From: Lasiosphaeris hirsuta
Taxonomy: Eukaryota > Ascomycota > Sordariomycetes > Sordariales > Lasiosphaeriaceae
NCBI GenBank assembly: GCA_030549175.1
Contig: JAUKUA010000002.1
Location: forward strand, 5,828,001 to 5,892,000
Reading direction: 5' to 3'
Length of the DNA: 64,000 bases
Below the pieces are notes generated by a model. It was not told where the DNA came from. It searched no databases and worked only from the letters and a program-made list of their open reading frames with translations. Shown here piece after piece: positions 48,055 to 58,528 of this stretch. The position numbers and the translations under genes were made by a program. Position 1 is the first letter of the stretch. Each line of letters opens with the position of its first letter.

Positions 48055-49424
48055 ATGACCACGACCGGCACAGCCGGCATCATCGGTGCGGGCATCGCCG
48101 GCCTCGCAGCGGCCATCGGGCTGCGGCGCGCGGGGTGGGACGTGGAGGTGTTTGAACGCTCCCAGTTCAAGAACGAGATCGGGGCGGCCATCAGCGTGCC
48201 GCCCAACGCGGCGCGCGTGCTGGATCACTGGGGGTTCGATCGGGAGCGGGCGGGCGCGGTGCCCAACCAGGCGTCGCGGTTCATGCGCGCCGCGGACCTG
48301 GGGGTCATGTTGGAGACTGCGTACCCAGATATCGAGGAGCGCATGGGGGCGGGCAGTTGGAGTTTTCATCGCGTGGATTTGCATCGCGGGTTGAGGGAGC
48401 TGGCGACGGGGGAGGGGGAGGGGAGGGAGGTGTGGGTGAGGTTGGGGTGCGAGGTTGTTGGGGTGGATTGTGAGGGGGGCGTGGTGAGGTTGAAGGGTGG
48501 GGAGGAGGTGAGGAAGGATCTGGTGGTGATTGCGGATGGGTCGCATGTGAGTTTCTGATGTTGGGAGGATGGATGGGGGTGAGGGGGATTTTGCTGACGG
48601 GTTCGCTCACAGAGCCGTCTGATTGAAGACTTTACGGGGAAGCCGTCGGAGCTGCGTCGGACGGGCCGGTCCATCTACCGCTGGCTGGTGCCCATGGACG
48701 ACGTGGTGGCGGATGCCGACTTGGGCGCGCAGTACCAAGGCCCGCCGGGGTTTGTGTCGTGGCGCGATCCGGCCAAGGACATCCTGTGGGTGAGCTACAC
48801 GTGCCGCGGCGGCCAGATGCTGAACAACGCGTGCGTGCACAACACGCAGGCCGGCGAGGGCGACGAGGACCTGTGGCACTCGGACGTGACCAAGGACAAG
48901 GTGCTCGCCATGCTGGACAACTTCCACGCGACACCCCGAAAGATCGTGCAGATCGCCAGCGAGGACGGCATCAAGGTGCACCACCTGTTCAAGCGACCTC
49001 CGCTGACCACGTTTGTGCGCGGACGGACGGCCATCGTGGGCGACGCGGCCCACGTCATGATGCCGACGCACGCGGCGGGGGCGCCATCGCCATCGAGTCG
49101 GCCGCGTCGCTCGAGGTGCTGTTCAGGGGCGTGGATGGGGCCGACGCCGGCCTGGTCCGGGACCGGCTGCAGCGCTTCGACCGGCTGCGCATCCCGCGCT
49201 GCAACCTCACCATGCTCGCGTCCAACGCCGGCCCGCTCTGGCTCGACGTGCCCGGCGTCGAGGCCGAGGTGCGCAAGTTCTATGCCGGCCCGCTGCCGCC
49301 GCCCGGTTCGCTCCCCTGGGGCGACCAGTTCCGCGAGGTGCTCTTCAACCACGACGAGTTCAGCGCGGCCGAGGCGATCCTGGCTGAGCCTCCTGCTAGC
49401 CAGGGCCAAGGTGCCGGGACATGA
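48055..49424 (+). CDS. FAD-dependent monooxygenase (salicylate-hydroxylase-like), one frame break
   Basis: Flavoprotein hydroxylase of the FAD_binding_3 type, using NAD(P)H and O2 on an aromatic or polyketide-like substrate. Exon 1 is 48055-48546 and exon 2 begins at 48613 (GTGAGT..TCACAG). FAD motifs: GAGIAGLAAAIGLRRAGWDV followed by EVFER, R near HRVDLHRGLREL, VVIADGSHSRL, and TAIVGDAAHVMMPTHAAG. Directly after HAAG the frame breaks: the family continuation GAIAIESAASLEVLFRGVDG, down to the stop at 49424, is in the next frame. A G5 run at 49077-49081 needs one more G to restore it. Without correction the frame runs on to 49446 with an Arg/Ser/Pro-rich end. A good Kozak-like context (AAAAATGACC) supports the start. 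Confidence 0.8.
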
Positions 49425-49489
49425 TTTGTTCCCCGTCGGCGGGTAATAAGTTCGGGTTGGCTCAGAATTGGGGTAAGGTAGCGTCGCCC

Positions 49490-49509
49490 AAAAAAAAAAA
49501 AAAAAAAAA
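49490..49509 (+). repeat. A20 homopolymer
   Basis: Twenty consecutive A about 65 bp downstream of the monooxygenase stop, inside its likely 3'UTR. Confidence 0.85.
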
Positions 49510-50701
49510 GAGTGAGAAAAAAAAAAGACATATTATACGATTAAGGCTCTTTCTCGGGGGCTCTGACCCCATTCATGCTGCCACCATTAACCCGATGGAC
49601 TTATAGTGTGGGGTATCAATGCCAGCCTCCCATGTCCTCCCTGTCGGTGCGGAGATGCTCTTGGTATTACTTTCGGTGGTTTCCATGGAAGAATGCTCTC
49701 GATTCCCCTCTCTAGCAACCTGGCCTAGGATTGGGGCCCGGCTGATGTTGGGATCGAGAATGAGGGATATCGTATCGTGGCGTTGTGTTCAGGTTGTCTG
49801 GTGCTCGAGAGGTGATCGCCGTGATCGACACGCATTGACTTCTTATTAGACGCTCAAAACTTTGAACCATTCCCAATCGGCATGGGATTATTACCATTGG
49901 CATGCTTTCGTTCTGCCTTGCATTGGAACCTCCACGCAGCTTCTCGAAGCAATTCCCGGCCCCGTGCGGTCCGTCTGACTGCGGCCAGGCGAACCCCAGT
50001 GCCGTGCTCGTTTGTGCAAGTCGACGGGACCCGAGGGCGTCGGCTCGCAGCTCTGACCCCCTTGGCTTATCTCTAGCGCCCAGGATGGCTTCTACGGCCG
50101 ACGCCCCTTAGCGAGCTGGTTTTTAGTGCCGAGACAGCTCATCACGGCTCCAATGCCCCCCCCCCCCCTCCCCCCAATGTACGGGGCTTTCTCGGGTTAC
50201 CGCCAAGGCGGTTTGCCGGACGGTGACACGGGATGACTCCCGCCGTTCCTGCAGCAGTCGACAGCAGTTTGCTCGACTCGGTAAAATCGGCAGCCTGTTG
50301 ATTTTAGCCTCCGTTTATGAAGGCCTCATATATCAAAACATTGCTCCGGATAGTGGCTGATGTTGCCCCATCTGGCTGTTAGCAAACTGCGCGGCCCCGC
50401 CGCCGGGACGCTACCAGTCTGTCTACGCAATCGCAATCCACCCCCTTTGCTGCGGCGTGCATGGCGTACAGCCGCGAGCCGGATCGGTGGAGTGAGGGCA
50501 GAGAGAGAGGGCTGAAGTGTGGGGTGATGAATGAGAAGAAAAAGAGAGATTTATCACGACATGCCCTCCCCAGGACCTGCATATCTCGCCCACACCCCCC
50601 TCTGAGCTCTGGTCCGAGTCCCGTTTCCCTGAGCTGCATCTTCGTCATCCCATGACCGCACAGACACCAGGCCCGACCAACTGACGCGGCTGACGGACAC
50701 A
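49510..50701. other. Intergenic, promoter side of the chitin-binding protein gene
   Basis: No supported gene on either strand. A C-rich run lies near 50157-50176. Confidence 0.5.
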
Positions 50702-51904
50702 ATGAGGTGCACGTACATCGGCCTGGCTGCGGCCCTGGTCTGGACGGGCGTGTCGGGCACCAAGATCGCCAAGGCACGACACGGTAACAGCAACATTGAT
50801 CTCGAGGCCATGCCCGTGGTCGCCGGCCACCGGGTCGTGGCCGGCGACGGGAGCGCCGCGCGCCACAACAGCAGCGAGCGCGCATCCGAGCGCAGCGGCG
50901 CGCACAACACGCACCTGGTGAACCTCGAGCTACGGCAAACGGCCGGCCGGTGCGGCGCCCAGTACGGAAAGTGCGCCGGCGACCAGTGCTGCTCCGACTA
51001 CGGCTTCTGCGGCGACACGGTCGACCACTGCGCGCCGCTGTTCAACTGCCAGACGCAATACGGCGTGTGCGGATGGCCGCGCGCCCCCCCGGCCCCACCC
51101 ACTACGGCGGCGCCCCCGGCTCCGCCCACCACCTCCGCCCGGCCCACCACTACTTCGGTCGCCCCGCCCCCCGTCGTTACCCCCACAACCACCTCCATCC
51201 CCGTCGTTGTCATCCCCACCACCACATCGGTCCCAGTCGTCGTGACCTCGATCGTCACGGCGCCGCCCGTCGTCATCCCGCCGTCTTCCACATACGTCGC
51301 TCCCCCGCCCGCGTCCACGTCGGCCGGTGGCGGCGGCCTACGCATCACGCAAAATGGCATGTGCGGCAACGGCACCATCTGCATCGGCAGCACCCAGTAC
51401 GGGCCGTGCTGCTCGCAGTACTTCTGGTGCGGGTCGTCGCTGGACTTTTGCGGCACCGGGTGCCAGTCGTCGTTTGGTGCCTGCTTTGGCAACATTGGTG
51501 GTGGTGGAGGGAGCCCGCCGCCGGCTGGGAATGTCACGTCGGTCGTGGTGCCGCCGCCTAGCACCACGGTTGTCGTAGTGCCGCCTCCGATCACTACGAG
51601 CACGTCGACGACCACCACGAGTGCCGTGGTGACGACCATCATCACCTCGGCCCCGCCGCCGCCGCCGCCGCCGCCGTCGACTACGAGTACTACTTCGGCG
51701 AGACCTACTACCTCGGCAATCTCGCTGCCGCCGGGCATGAGGTCGAGCACGGACGGCAAGTGCGGCAGTGGCGTCACTTGCATTGGCTATTCCGGCGGAC
51801 GGTGCTGCAGTCAGTTTGGCTACTGCGGTGACGGCGACCAGTTCTGTCCGCCTCTGGTGGGTTGCCAGCCCGAGTTTGGTACTTGTGACCCCGCGAGACC
51901 CTAA
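50702..51904 (+). CDS. Secreted protein with three hevein-type chitin-binding domains
   Basis: Single-exon gene of 400 residues. Signal peptide about 1-19 (MRCTYIGLAAALVWTGVSG). Three ChtBD1 (CBM18) modules lie near residues 82-124, 219-263 and 353-396; each shows the CGxxxxxCxxxxCCSxxxxCG pattern, for example CAGDQCCSDYGFCGDTVDHC in the first and GGRCCSQFGYCGDGDQFC in the third. The second is variant (CGNGTICIGS, GPCCSQYFWCGSSLDFCG). The modules are separated by long Pro/Thr/Val/Ser linkers (TTTSVPVVVTSIVTAPP, and a P9 run), which are typical O-glycosylated spacers. No catalytic domain or GPI signal is present. Such proteins bind chitin at the wall or compete for chitin fragments; which applies here is unknown. 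Confidence 0.9.
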   Translation: MRCTYIGLAAALVWTGVSGTKIAKARHGNSNIDLEAMPVVAGHRVVAGDGSAARHNSSERASERSGAHNTHLVNLELRQTAGRCGAQYGKCAGDQCCSDYGFCGDTVDHCAPLFNCQTQYGVCGWPRAPPAPPTTAAPPAPPTTSARPTTTSVAPPPVVTPTTTSIPVVVIPTTTSVPVVVTSIVTAPPVVIPPSSTYVAPPPASTSAGGGGLRITQNGMCGNGTICIGSTQYGPCCSQYFWCGSSLDFCGTGCQSSFGACFGNIGGGGGSPPPAGNVTSVVVPPPSTTVVVVPPPITTSTSTTTTSAVVTTIITSAPPPPPPPPSTTSTTSARPTTSAISLPPGMRSSTDGKCGSGVTCIGYSGGRCCSQFGYCGDGDQFCPPLVGCQPEFGTCDPARP

Positions 51905-53582
51905 AGGTGCCCGGTTGCGTATTGGGTGGAATGATAGAGGGCGATGTAAGCGGTTGGGGTGAGGTATAGTTGAACTGCTTCAGAAGCTTAATTACTACTA
52001 GTATTGGGTCCTAAGTATTATTATTCTCAGTCAAATGTGAGATCATGGCGATGATGTAAGTTTTCATAAACTTGGGCTATAGTAATTTTTTTTTTCGTGA
52101 GGTGGTAGAGATTGTGCGACGTCTTGCTCCAATCCCAACTGCCACCACCCTACTATCGCCTAAACAGCCTTTATACAACTCATCAAGTTTTAGCGACGTC
52201 GGTACATCACTGGCGCCTCGCTTCCATGCAGAAGCATTCTAGAAATTTGTAGTACTGTAGCCCACTCGCATGTGCCTCATTCGCCGAAAAAAGAATGACA
52301 CGTGTTTCCAAGTCCTCCCCCTTCATTTATCCGTGCAGTCACTACAGCTCGGTGCCTTGCATCAACGGACCTTGGAACTGTATAATGCATTGGAAAGTAA
52401 ATTGCTTCCCTATCATTGAGAAACATTGCAAACCACGCTGCTGTCTCTTGGCGCATCTTCAAACTTGTGCCATCTTAAGCCGAACCCTTACCCGACACCA
52501 ATTAACCACTCGTCGTCGTGTTCTCTCAATACTCGTAATAAGGAAGAAGAGCCAAGCTGAACCTTTTTTTTTTTTTTTTTCTTTCTTGGCAATTCCATTC
52601 CCTCTAACGCTGCCTAAAGTAGCTAAATACCCAAGATACCTCCTTCCTGACCCTCCTAGCTGCCGAGTATGATCGCTGCGAAAGGCTACGAAGCTTGTGC
52701 CTGTTCTGTGAAACCCGGGTGAAAGGAGCTGCGCGTAAAAGACTACCTAGGTACGGCCCTGAAATTGAAGCCAGTCAATTACGCTCAAGTGCCTACGAGA
52801 CCTATTGTACCCTAGAACGCCTCTCGCAACGCCCCTTTTGAGAGATCGACAGCCGAAGTACTCGAAAGCCACCAGTTTTGCACAACAGGGGAATCGATTG
52901 GCTCAGCTAAATAATTGCAGAAGTAATCTACTCTTGGCGCATTTAGCACTGCAATTTTAGTCCCAGCGGAGGAGTTGGCCACAGCGTACTTGGGAGCAGG
53001 CTGCCCAGTAGTTGCGTCAGACCAAACCTAGAGTGTCTCTTTGTTGAATTCTAGTAACCCCAAGGCGTTACTGGTCAATCGTTACGCATCAAACCCTCTC
53101 GTCTCTTCAACGTAGCACTAGGTATCATATCTCAACGGCTTACGAGTGCGGAGCGAAACTCGCCTCGCGCCTAACCTAGTCCTTTCCGCCACTCACCAGT
53201 TTGCAGGCCACAGTATACCTCGTAGGCGACAGGGGCTTGGGCTTGACGCCTTCCTTCGGCCTTATCGAGCCCGCGTCGTCACCAGATTATACCAGCTCAA
53301 AGTAGTTGGAGTCAAGGGTCGGCGAGATGGACCATGTAAGTCCAGTGCTCAATTCGCCGTTGAGTTGCAGATAATTTCGCTCGCTCTGAATCCGAGGTAC
53401 ATGGTTAGGTAGTCGTTTTTTTTCCTTGCCTGCGTGTTGGGCGTCAAGCAAGTGAATATATCCCGTTGTATTTCAGGGAGCCTCCTTCCACTTGCCTCGT
53501 CGCGTGGATACGGCATCGTCCTCACCGTGACGTTCTTGTTCGCATCAGTTCCAGATACTAGAGACTAGGCGCCTTCCGAGTC
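51905..53582. other. Intergenic, no supported gene
   Basis: AT-richer than the gene blocks; a T17 run at 52564-52580. Short frames (52295-52672, 53146-53412) have no recognisable features. Confidence 0.5.
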
Positions 53583-54218
53583 ATGGAGATCGGGGGACTC
53601 GGGGTCGAGATCGGGATACCTAGGGTCGGGATTCTGGGACTCAGGGTGAGCGGTGGCTTCCTGTGTTTACGGATACGGGCCCCTGCTATACGTTTGGTGA
53701 TCGACAGGATTCACGTCAGCAGCGGCTTGGTGCATCTGGAGGTATTGGGATGTAACGCCCAGGTGCATCTGGGAGATATCACAATCATGGGCGGCATCCT
53801 CTTCGTGTTGGTGGGCGACAGTGGCTATATAAATCTCATTACCAATGTCAAGGTCCGGAGTTTAGTGATGAACGGCGGCTCATTTCACATAGGACCTACG
53901 CAAGGGACGCTCCATGTCGGCCGGTTTGAAGTGAATGACGGGTCGTTCTTTGCAATAATAACAAAAACTGGCCCGACTCTCGAGCTAGCGCCGAAGGTGC
54001 AGATTGGCGAGGCACTGGGGATGGAACATAGTGCACCACGTGCAGAAGCCGACGCACAGGATACCCTATGGAACGAGGCTCGATTGGGCGCGTCACAAAC
54101 ATACATCAAAGCAAATTTGTGGCAAACAGCCTATATTGCTGCTGTTGAGGGGAAAAGGAAGGCCAGGATCTGGAAGATCCTGAAGGCGCAGATGGTGGGC
54201 TGGCTAGCGCACAGCTAG
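53583..54218 (+). CDS. Beta-strand-rich hypothetical protein whose C-terminus comes from a dispersed repeat
   Basis: A 211-residue ATG-opened frame. The first 140 residues are a near-regular alternation of short hydrophobic strands and Gly/Asp/Asn turns (GILGLRVSGGFLCLRIRAPA, LVHLEVLGCNAQVHLGDITI, GGILFVLVGDSGYINLI, LVMNGGSFHIGPTQGTLHVG), as in solenoid or beta-helix folds. There is one cysteine and no signal peptide. From about residue 170 (ASQTYIKANLWQTAYIAAVE) to the stop, the coding sequence lies in repeat R1 copy 2 (54101-54271), so the basic tail KRKARIWKILKAQMVGWLAH is repeat-derived. It may be a young or chimeric gene, or a chance frame; absence of stops and its regular pattern favour a real product. 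No family recognised. Confidence 0.45.
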   Translation: MEIGGLGVEIGIPRVGILGLRVSGGFLCLRIRAPAIRLVIDRIHVSSGLVHLEVLGCNAQVHLGDITIMGGILFVLVGDSGYINLITNVKVRSLVMNGGSFHIGPTQGTLHVGRFEVNDGSFFAIITKTGPTLELAPKVQIGEALGMEHSAPRAEADAQDTLWNEARLGASQTYIKANLWQTAYIAAVEGKRKARIWKILKAQMVGWLAHS

Positions 54219-54271
54219 AATAATGGTGGGATAACGACGGGCTAACATCGGGAGACCCCTCCAACAGAGGT
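54101..54271 (+). repeat. Dispersed repeat R1, copy 2
   Basis: Same-orientation partner of 42723-42892. It overlaps the 3' end of the beta-strand-rich ORF and runs directly into TIR-element copy B, so the two repeats are nested or abutting here. Confidence 0.8.
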
Positions 54272-54275
54272 ACAG

Positions 54276-54456
54276 AGCCCCGACAAAGCATTTGAAGCAT
54301 GCGAAAAGGCATCTATGGTGTTTGAGAAAGGGGTTTCAAATGCTGGGAAGGCCTTCTAAAATATCAAATATATGCTCAAAAGCCTTTCCAGGGCTTCGGC
54401 TTGAATATACCACCTTTGGGGAAAGGTCGCACGCCAACAAATAAACCAGGGTTGGA
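54276..54456 (+). mobile_element. TIR element (MITE-like) copy B, left end degraded
   Basis: Shares GAAGGCCTTCTAAAATAT and CTCAAAAGCCTTTCCAGGGC with copies A and C, and the right end ACGCCAACAAATAAACCAGG followed by GTTGGA. The left inverted repeat seen in the other copies is not recognisable; repeat R1 adjoins instead. Confidence 0.65.
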
Positions 54457-54555
54457 TTTCGTATAACCTCACGTACTCTACACCGGCCTCACGAAATATA
54501 ATCCAAACCTCACACCTAACACCAATCAACCAACCACCAACAATAACCCAGCCTC

Positions 54556-55539
54556 ACCGCAGAATCCTCGCTCTGTACACCTCTAGGCCAACATAAATAG
54601 CAACATTAGCCAGGGTCAAGACGCCCGTAACAGCTGCCCGATCCCAGTGGGGGTCGCGAAGTCGAGGCGGTCGCGAGGTCGACACGGGCCCAGATGACGC
54701 CAAACACAGCGACGCACACCAGCGCACTGGCGATTCCCACCATGCTCATCGCAAAGGCACTCGGTTAGTCGACGATGTGCACGCCCCAGCTGTATTCAAT
54801 GGTGGAGTCGGCCCCCAGCCTGGCGGCGAAGATGCTGAACCCTAGCATCTTTGGGAGTCGATCGAGGAAGATGTTTTCTGCGTGCCCCTGGGACGCATTG
54901 GAACTGGGCTTGCTGGCGCAGGCTAGGCAGTGCAGAACGATGTGGTTGGGCATGGGCGGGAGTGGCTTCATGGGGGCATTCGGAGTAGTGGTAGCGGTCT
55001 TGGGTGACTTATTTGGGCGGTGGGAGCTCCATTAGCTGGCCGTAGATGCCCAATTGGTGTCGTTTTGACACCCTGGACTAACCCGAGTTGTTAGTCGTCT
55101 CACCAAGTAAAGAACAGGCAGTGAATTACTGACCTGAACAGAGCGAACGTCGCCAGGCTTAAAAAACCAACGCCATAGAGCTGCCCAAAATCCCGATGTC
55201 TTCTTGTCATGATAGTTCTCCCAAATCTTTGTAAAGAGTTTTGCCGTCCGTTGCGACCGCAGATATATCAATTTCCCTCAGTTTCACTCTCAGTTTCACT
55301 GAGTTGTCTCCCACGCCGAAACAAAGCTCGAAACACTTGGGGGTCGTGCAAGCCATCTGAGGATTGTTGAAGAATGCAACATCTCGGCGCGATAAGCCGA
55401 AGGGCATTGCATTGCCACCGGTACCTCCACCCCCGGGTGTAAATTTTTGTCCTGCAGAACTTTGACTGGTAGAGAAGATTGCTTGCCCAGTCCTTCCAGT
55501 GCTAGAGCTTAAGCTTGGAGAAGTCATGGACCTTGGCAA
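54556..55539 (-). pseudogene. Decayed fungal protein of a conserved hypothetical family with C-terminal membrane segments
   Basis: From 55539 the first frame encodes a Ser/Gly-rich start, then NNPQMACTTPKCFELCFGVG and VKLREIDISAVATDG. The next conserved part, KLFTKIWENYHDKKTSGFWA and FFKPGDVRSVQ, is in another frame; one extra A in an AAAA run at the ATDGK join explains this. A GTCAGT donor follows, then GIYGQLMELPPPK with a stop codon, DRYHYSECPHEAT in the same frame, and a different frame with MPNHIVLHCLACASKPSSNA and EYSWGVHIVD. A stop follows VD, after which the frame continues into a membrane segment (MSMVGIASALVCVAVFGVIW); a second (GVLTLANVAIYVGL) is in yet another frame. The order (FELC, KIWE.Y, KP.DV, YHY, GWGVHI-like end, two TM) matches a family I have seen in many ascomycetes, without known function. 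At least four disruptions make it a pseudogene. Confidence 0.65.
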
Positions 55540-56708
55540 GGTTCCGACAACGCCCCCTTTAGTAGTGATGCTGTGTGTGTAGTGTCGCTTGATTGTGAAT
55601 AGCGTTTGGTTTCAGTGCATTGTGCCCTTTAATCCGTGCCTTTATGATCGATTTGTATGTTCTTGAAGTCTCCAGGCCGCACAATCCACCATTCCGACCT
55701 TGAAAATATTTCCTTTTATCAATTCAAAAGCGCAACTTACCTAGTAGTCCGATGGCTTAAAATCACTTTCTTCATCTCGTGGCTCAATTCAAAACCACCA
55801 GGCCAATGTGACCAAAGTTGAAGGCTTGAGTTGAACACTTCATTGGCTACAGCAGATCAGTAGGTATGCTAAGTGTCAGACCATCCCTACTAATTTCAGT
55901 GCCTTCAGAAGTTAAGCTTGTCTCATTCAACAAGCCCTATATTATTATTAGCAACGATATGCCTTGTGTGCCCCGTGGCTTTAGCATCTCCATTCCTCAT
56001 TCAAAATAGCCGGCTGTTTTGGGAGCAGGGTTGATGTGATTAGTTCCGCTGGGGATCCACGGTGTAATTCCCAACACAGAAGATTCTACACTGGATTAAG
56101 ACTCACGCTTGACTTGCTTTTTAACCAGGGCATCTGGGTAAGGTATGTGAGATTTTGTTAGTTTCATTTAGGGATAAAAGTAAAGATAAACCCCATTTCG
56201 ATTGAATGTAATGACCCTCGATATTCTGCCCCGTAGCAACTTGAAACCAATTTGACTCCTGATGTGATAGAACTGAAGCACTTGACCCACACCCGATTCC
56301 GTTACCTCCCGCAAAAGAAATGTCAGTATCCCAAGTCGACACTTGTATTAAGTTGGGCGAGAGCAGGATCGAATTGATGATCATGAACCATCACGGCCTT
56401 GTGATATCTACCTACTACTGCCGCCGAAGATACTAGAACAAACTACCATTAGTTATTTTGAGAGAGGAAAATATAGTGTTCAGTGCAACTTTGACCAATT
56501 ACAGTATACCTCAAGGACTGCCCGTGTACCAAAACTAACCCCAACTTCACGTTTAAGCTGAGAATGACACTCCCCTATATTACCCCCTTTCGCAGTTTAA
56601 CCCTCACCCACATGTCACTCTGAATGTACAGATTATGACTGTAGCTCAACCACGGCCGTGCCGGATCATGAATCTGAAAGTCAAAGTACCGGAGCAACTG
56701 GCCAACAA
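55540..56708. other. Intergenic, no supported gene
   Basis: AT-richer sequence with no coding signature; short minus frame 56121-56384 has no features. I see no repeat shared with the rest of the window. Confidence 0.5.
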
Positions 56709-58244
56709 TTAGCAATCCTCAAACTCCCATGGGACTGCAACCACATTTACCTCAACATAGACCTTATTCAACTCCAAAAACGCCATATTCTTCCCAACAC
56801 ATCCCCACCGCCCACTCCCAAACACCAGATCAACAACCTTGCGCATCTCTGCCGCCTTCTCATCGCCTGCCTCCAGGAAGCGCTCGGGCCGAAAGTCATC
56901 GGCATCCTCCCCAAACACATCCCGATTCCTTGTGAGAGCCGGAAACCCCGGCGCAACCCGCGTGCCGGCCGGCACAAACTTGCCATCGATGGTATCACCC
57001 CCGGGCGGGACGCACTTGAACGGAAACCCGGTGAATGGCGGGCACATGCGCAGGCCCTCGAAAACGACGGCCTGCAGGTAGGGCAGTGCGAGCGCCTCGG
57101 CGTTGCTGATGGGGGACGAAACCTTGCCGGCGCGGATGGCGTAGTCGATCTCGGTCTGCAGGCAGCGGTAGATGTGCGGGCTGGTGATGATGTGCAGCAT
57201 GGTGGAGCGGATGCTGGTCGCCGTGGTGTCGGAGCCGGCAATGAGTTGGAAGATGGCTTCGGTGCGACACTCGGTTGGGGTGAGTCCGTGCCGAATGAAG
57301 GAGCCTAGAATATCGTCGTTTTTGGCCGTCGGACCTGCGGCGAAGCGGGTGGTGACGATGCGTTTAGCGATGCTGGTGGGGATCAGAGGTATGAAAGCAG
57401 AGCGGGGGGGGGGGGGGGAGGGGGGGGGGACGTACGGCAGGACTCTTCCGATGCCTGTTTTGTCCCCCTCTCTAGGTGCAAGGAGCCATAGCACCCAACG
57501 CGAGGTGGTTATGGCGTTCAACCACGGCACGGTGGAGGTGATGGTCAAGGCCGGGAGGAATTCAGTAGCCATCTTGACGTAGCCAAAAACATCTGACTCG
57601 GTTCGTAAAAAGCCAAGTTCTTCGCCAAAGGCAACCTTGGTGATGGAGTCAAGTGCAAAGTATTGAATCAGGGTGGCGAGGTCAAGCAATGGTCTTCTCT
57701 CGCCTCCACCCTCCTGGGCTGGGGTCGCAGCATACTTGGTCCGAATCTTGTCAATCAACGTGTTGATCATGAAGTCGAGCTCAGCTTCGAGGCCCGTATG
57801 GTCCTTGCCCGTGTAGCCTGGCATCACCTTTGCCTTGAGCTTATCGTGCTGTGTCGTGTCCAGGAGGCTCATCATGTTGTCGTCGTATCCATCCATACGA
57901 ACTGCGCGGTACCAGTCCGACCGTGTGTAGCGTGAACGGGCGGCTGATAACCGGAGGACGACCTCCGGGTCCGAGGTGACCAGGTCATTAGGGCCAACCC
58001 GCACAGTCTTACCATACCTTTTGGCAGCTGATATGGTTAGCTCGCTCACCCGCGCGGACTTCAAGAGGCCAATTAGCCAAAAGTACGAAAATGATGCGGA
58101 GAAAGGCCCAGGAAACTCGCGCAGACGCCGCCACGCCAGGGCAGACGTGACAACATAGTAGATGGTAAAGATGGCGATAGATGCAAGAGTAATACCGAAG
58201 GAAACAGAAGTGGATCGCTCAATGAGCGTCTCCTGGATGGGCAT
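56709..58244 (-). CDS. Cytochrome P450 monooxygenase (microsomal; pisatin-demethylase-like)
   Basis: Haem-thiolate monooxygenase anchored in the ER by an N-terminal helix (about residues 17-38, SFGITLASIAIFTIYYVVTS) followed by a Pro-hinge (REFPGPFSASF). I chose the ATG at 58244; the open frame extends to 58349 but adds nothing family-like. Exons 58244-57436 and 57372-56709 give 490 residues. Hallmarks: I-helix AGSDTTAT, ExxR in EGLR, PERF (DDFRPERFLEAGD), and the haem loop FGSGRWGCVGK. KRYGKTVRVGPNDLVTSDPE and RSRYTRSDWYRAVRMDGYDD fit the pisatin demethylase-like group. The 63-bp intron (57373-57435) is a multiple of three and stop-free, so retention would insert 21 Pro-rich residues. Substrate unknown; the neighbouring reductase may or may not share a pathway. 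Confidence 0.92.
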   Translation of the reverse strand: MPIQETLIERSTSVSFGITLASIAIFTIYYVVTSALAWRRLREFPGPFSASFSYFWLIGLLKSARVSELTISAAKRYGKTVRVGPNDLVTSDPEVVLRLSAARSRYTRSDWYRAVRMDGYDDNMMSLLDTTQHDKLKAKVMPGYTGKDHTGLEAELDFMINTLIDKIRTKYAATPAQEGGGERRPLLDLATLIQYFALDSITKVAFGEELGFLRTESDVFGYVKMATEFLPALTITSTVPWLNAITTSRWVLWLLAPREGDKTGIGRVLPYVPPPSPPPPRSAFIPLIPTSIAKRIVTTRFAAGPTAKNDDILGSFIRHGLTPTECRTEAIFQLIAGSDTTATSIRSTMLHIITSPHIYRCLQTEIDYAIRAGKVSSPISNAEALALPYLQAVVFEGLRMCPPFTGFPFKCVPPGGDTIDGKFVPAGTRVAPGFPALTRNRDVFGEDADDFRPERFLEAGDEKAAEMRKVVDLVFGSGRWGCVGKNMAFLELNKVYVEVNVVAVPWEFEDC

Positions 58245-58528
58245 CTTGTCGGTAAAAGCTGGAGAGTGGTGAGAGGAATTGGGAATGGCTGGAACCTTGA
58301 ACCGACATGTCGCGGCCGGTTTGTGCAACCTCAACTGAGGTACAATCAAGACTATTTATACCCACATGTGTACCGTCAATTTCCCGCTAGCTTGCACCAA
58401 GGCGCTGCAGCTACATCTTTTCACGGCCCGATGAAGAGTGGCAGAAAAACGGGCCACTTCACTGCGTCTGCTTCTTGCCGAGGACGCTGTGCTTATGAGT
58501 TACGCCCAGTGACAAAGGTACATACAAT

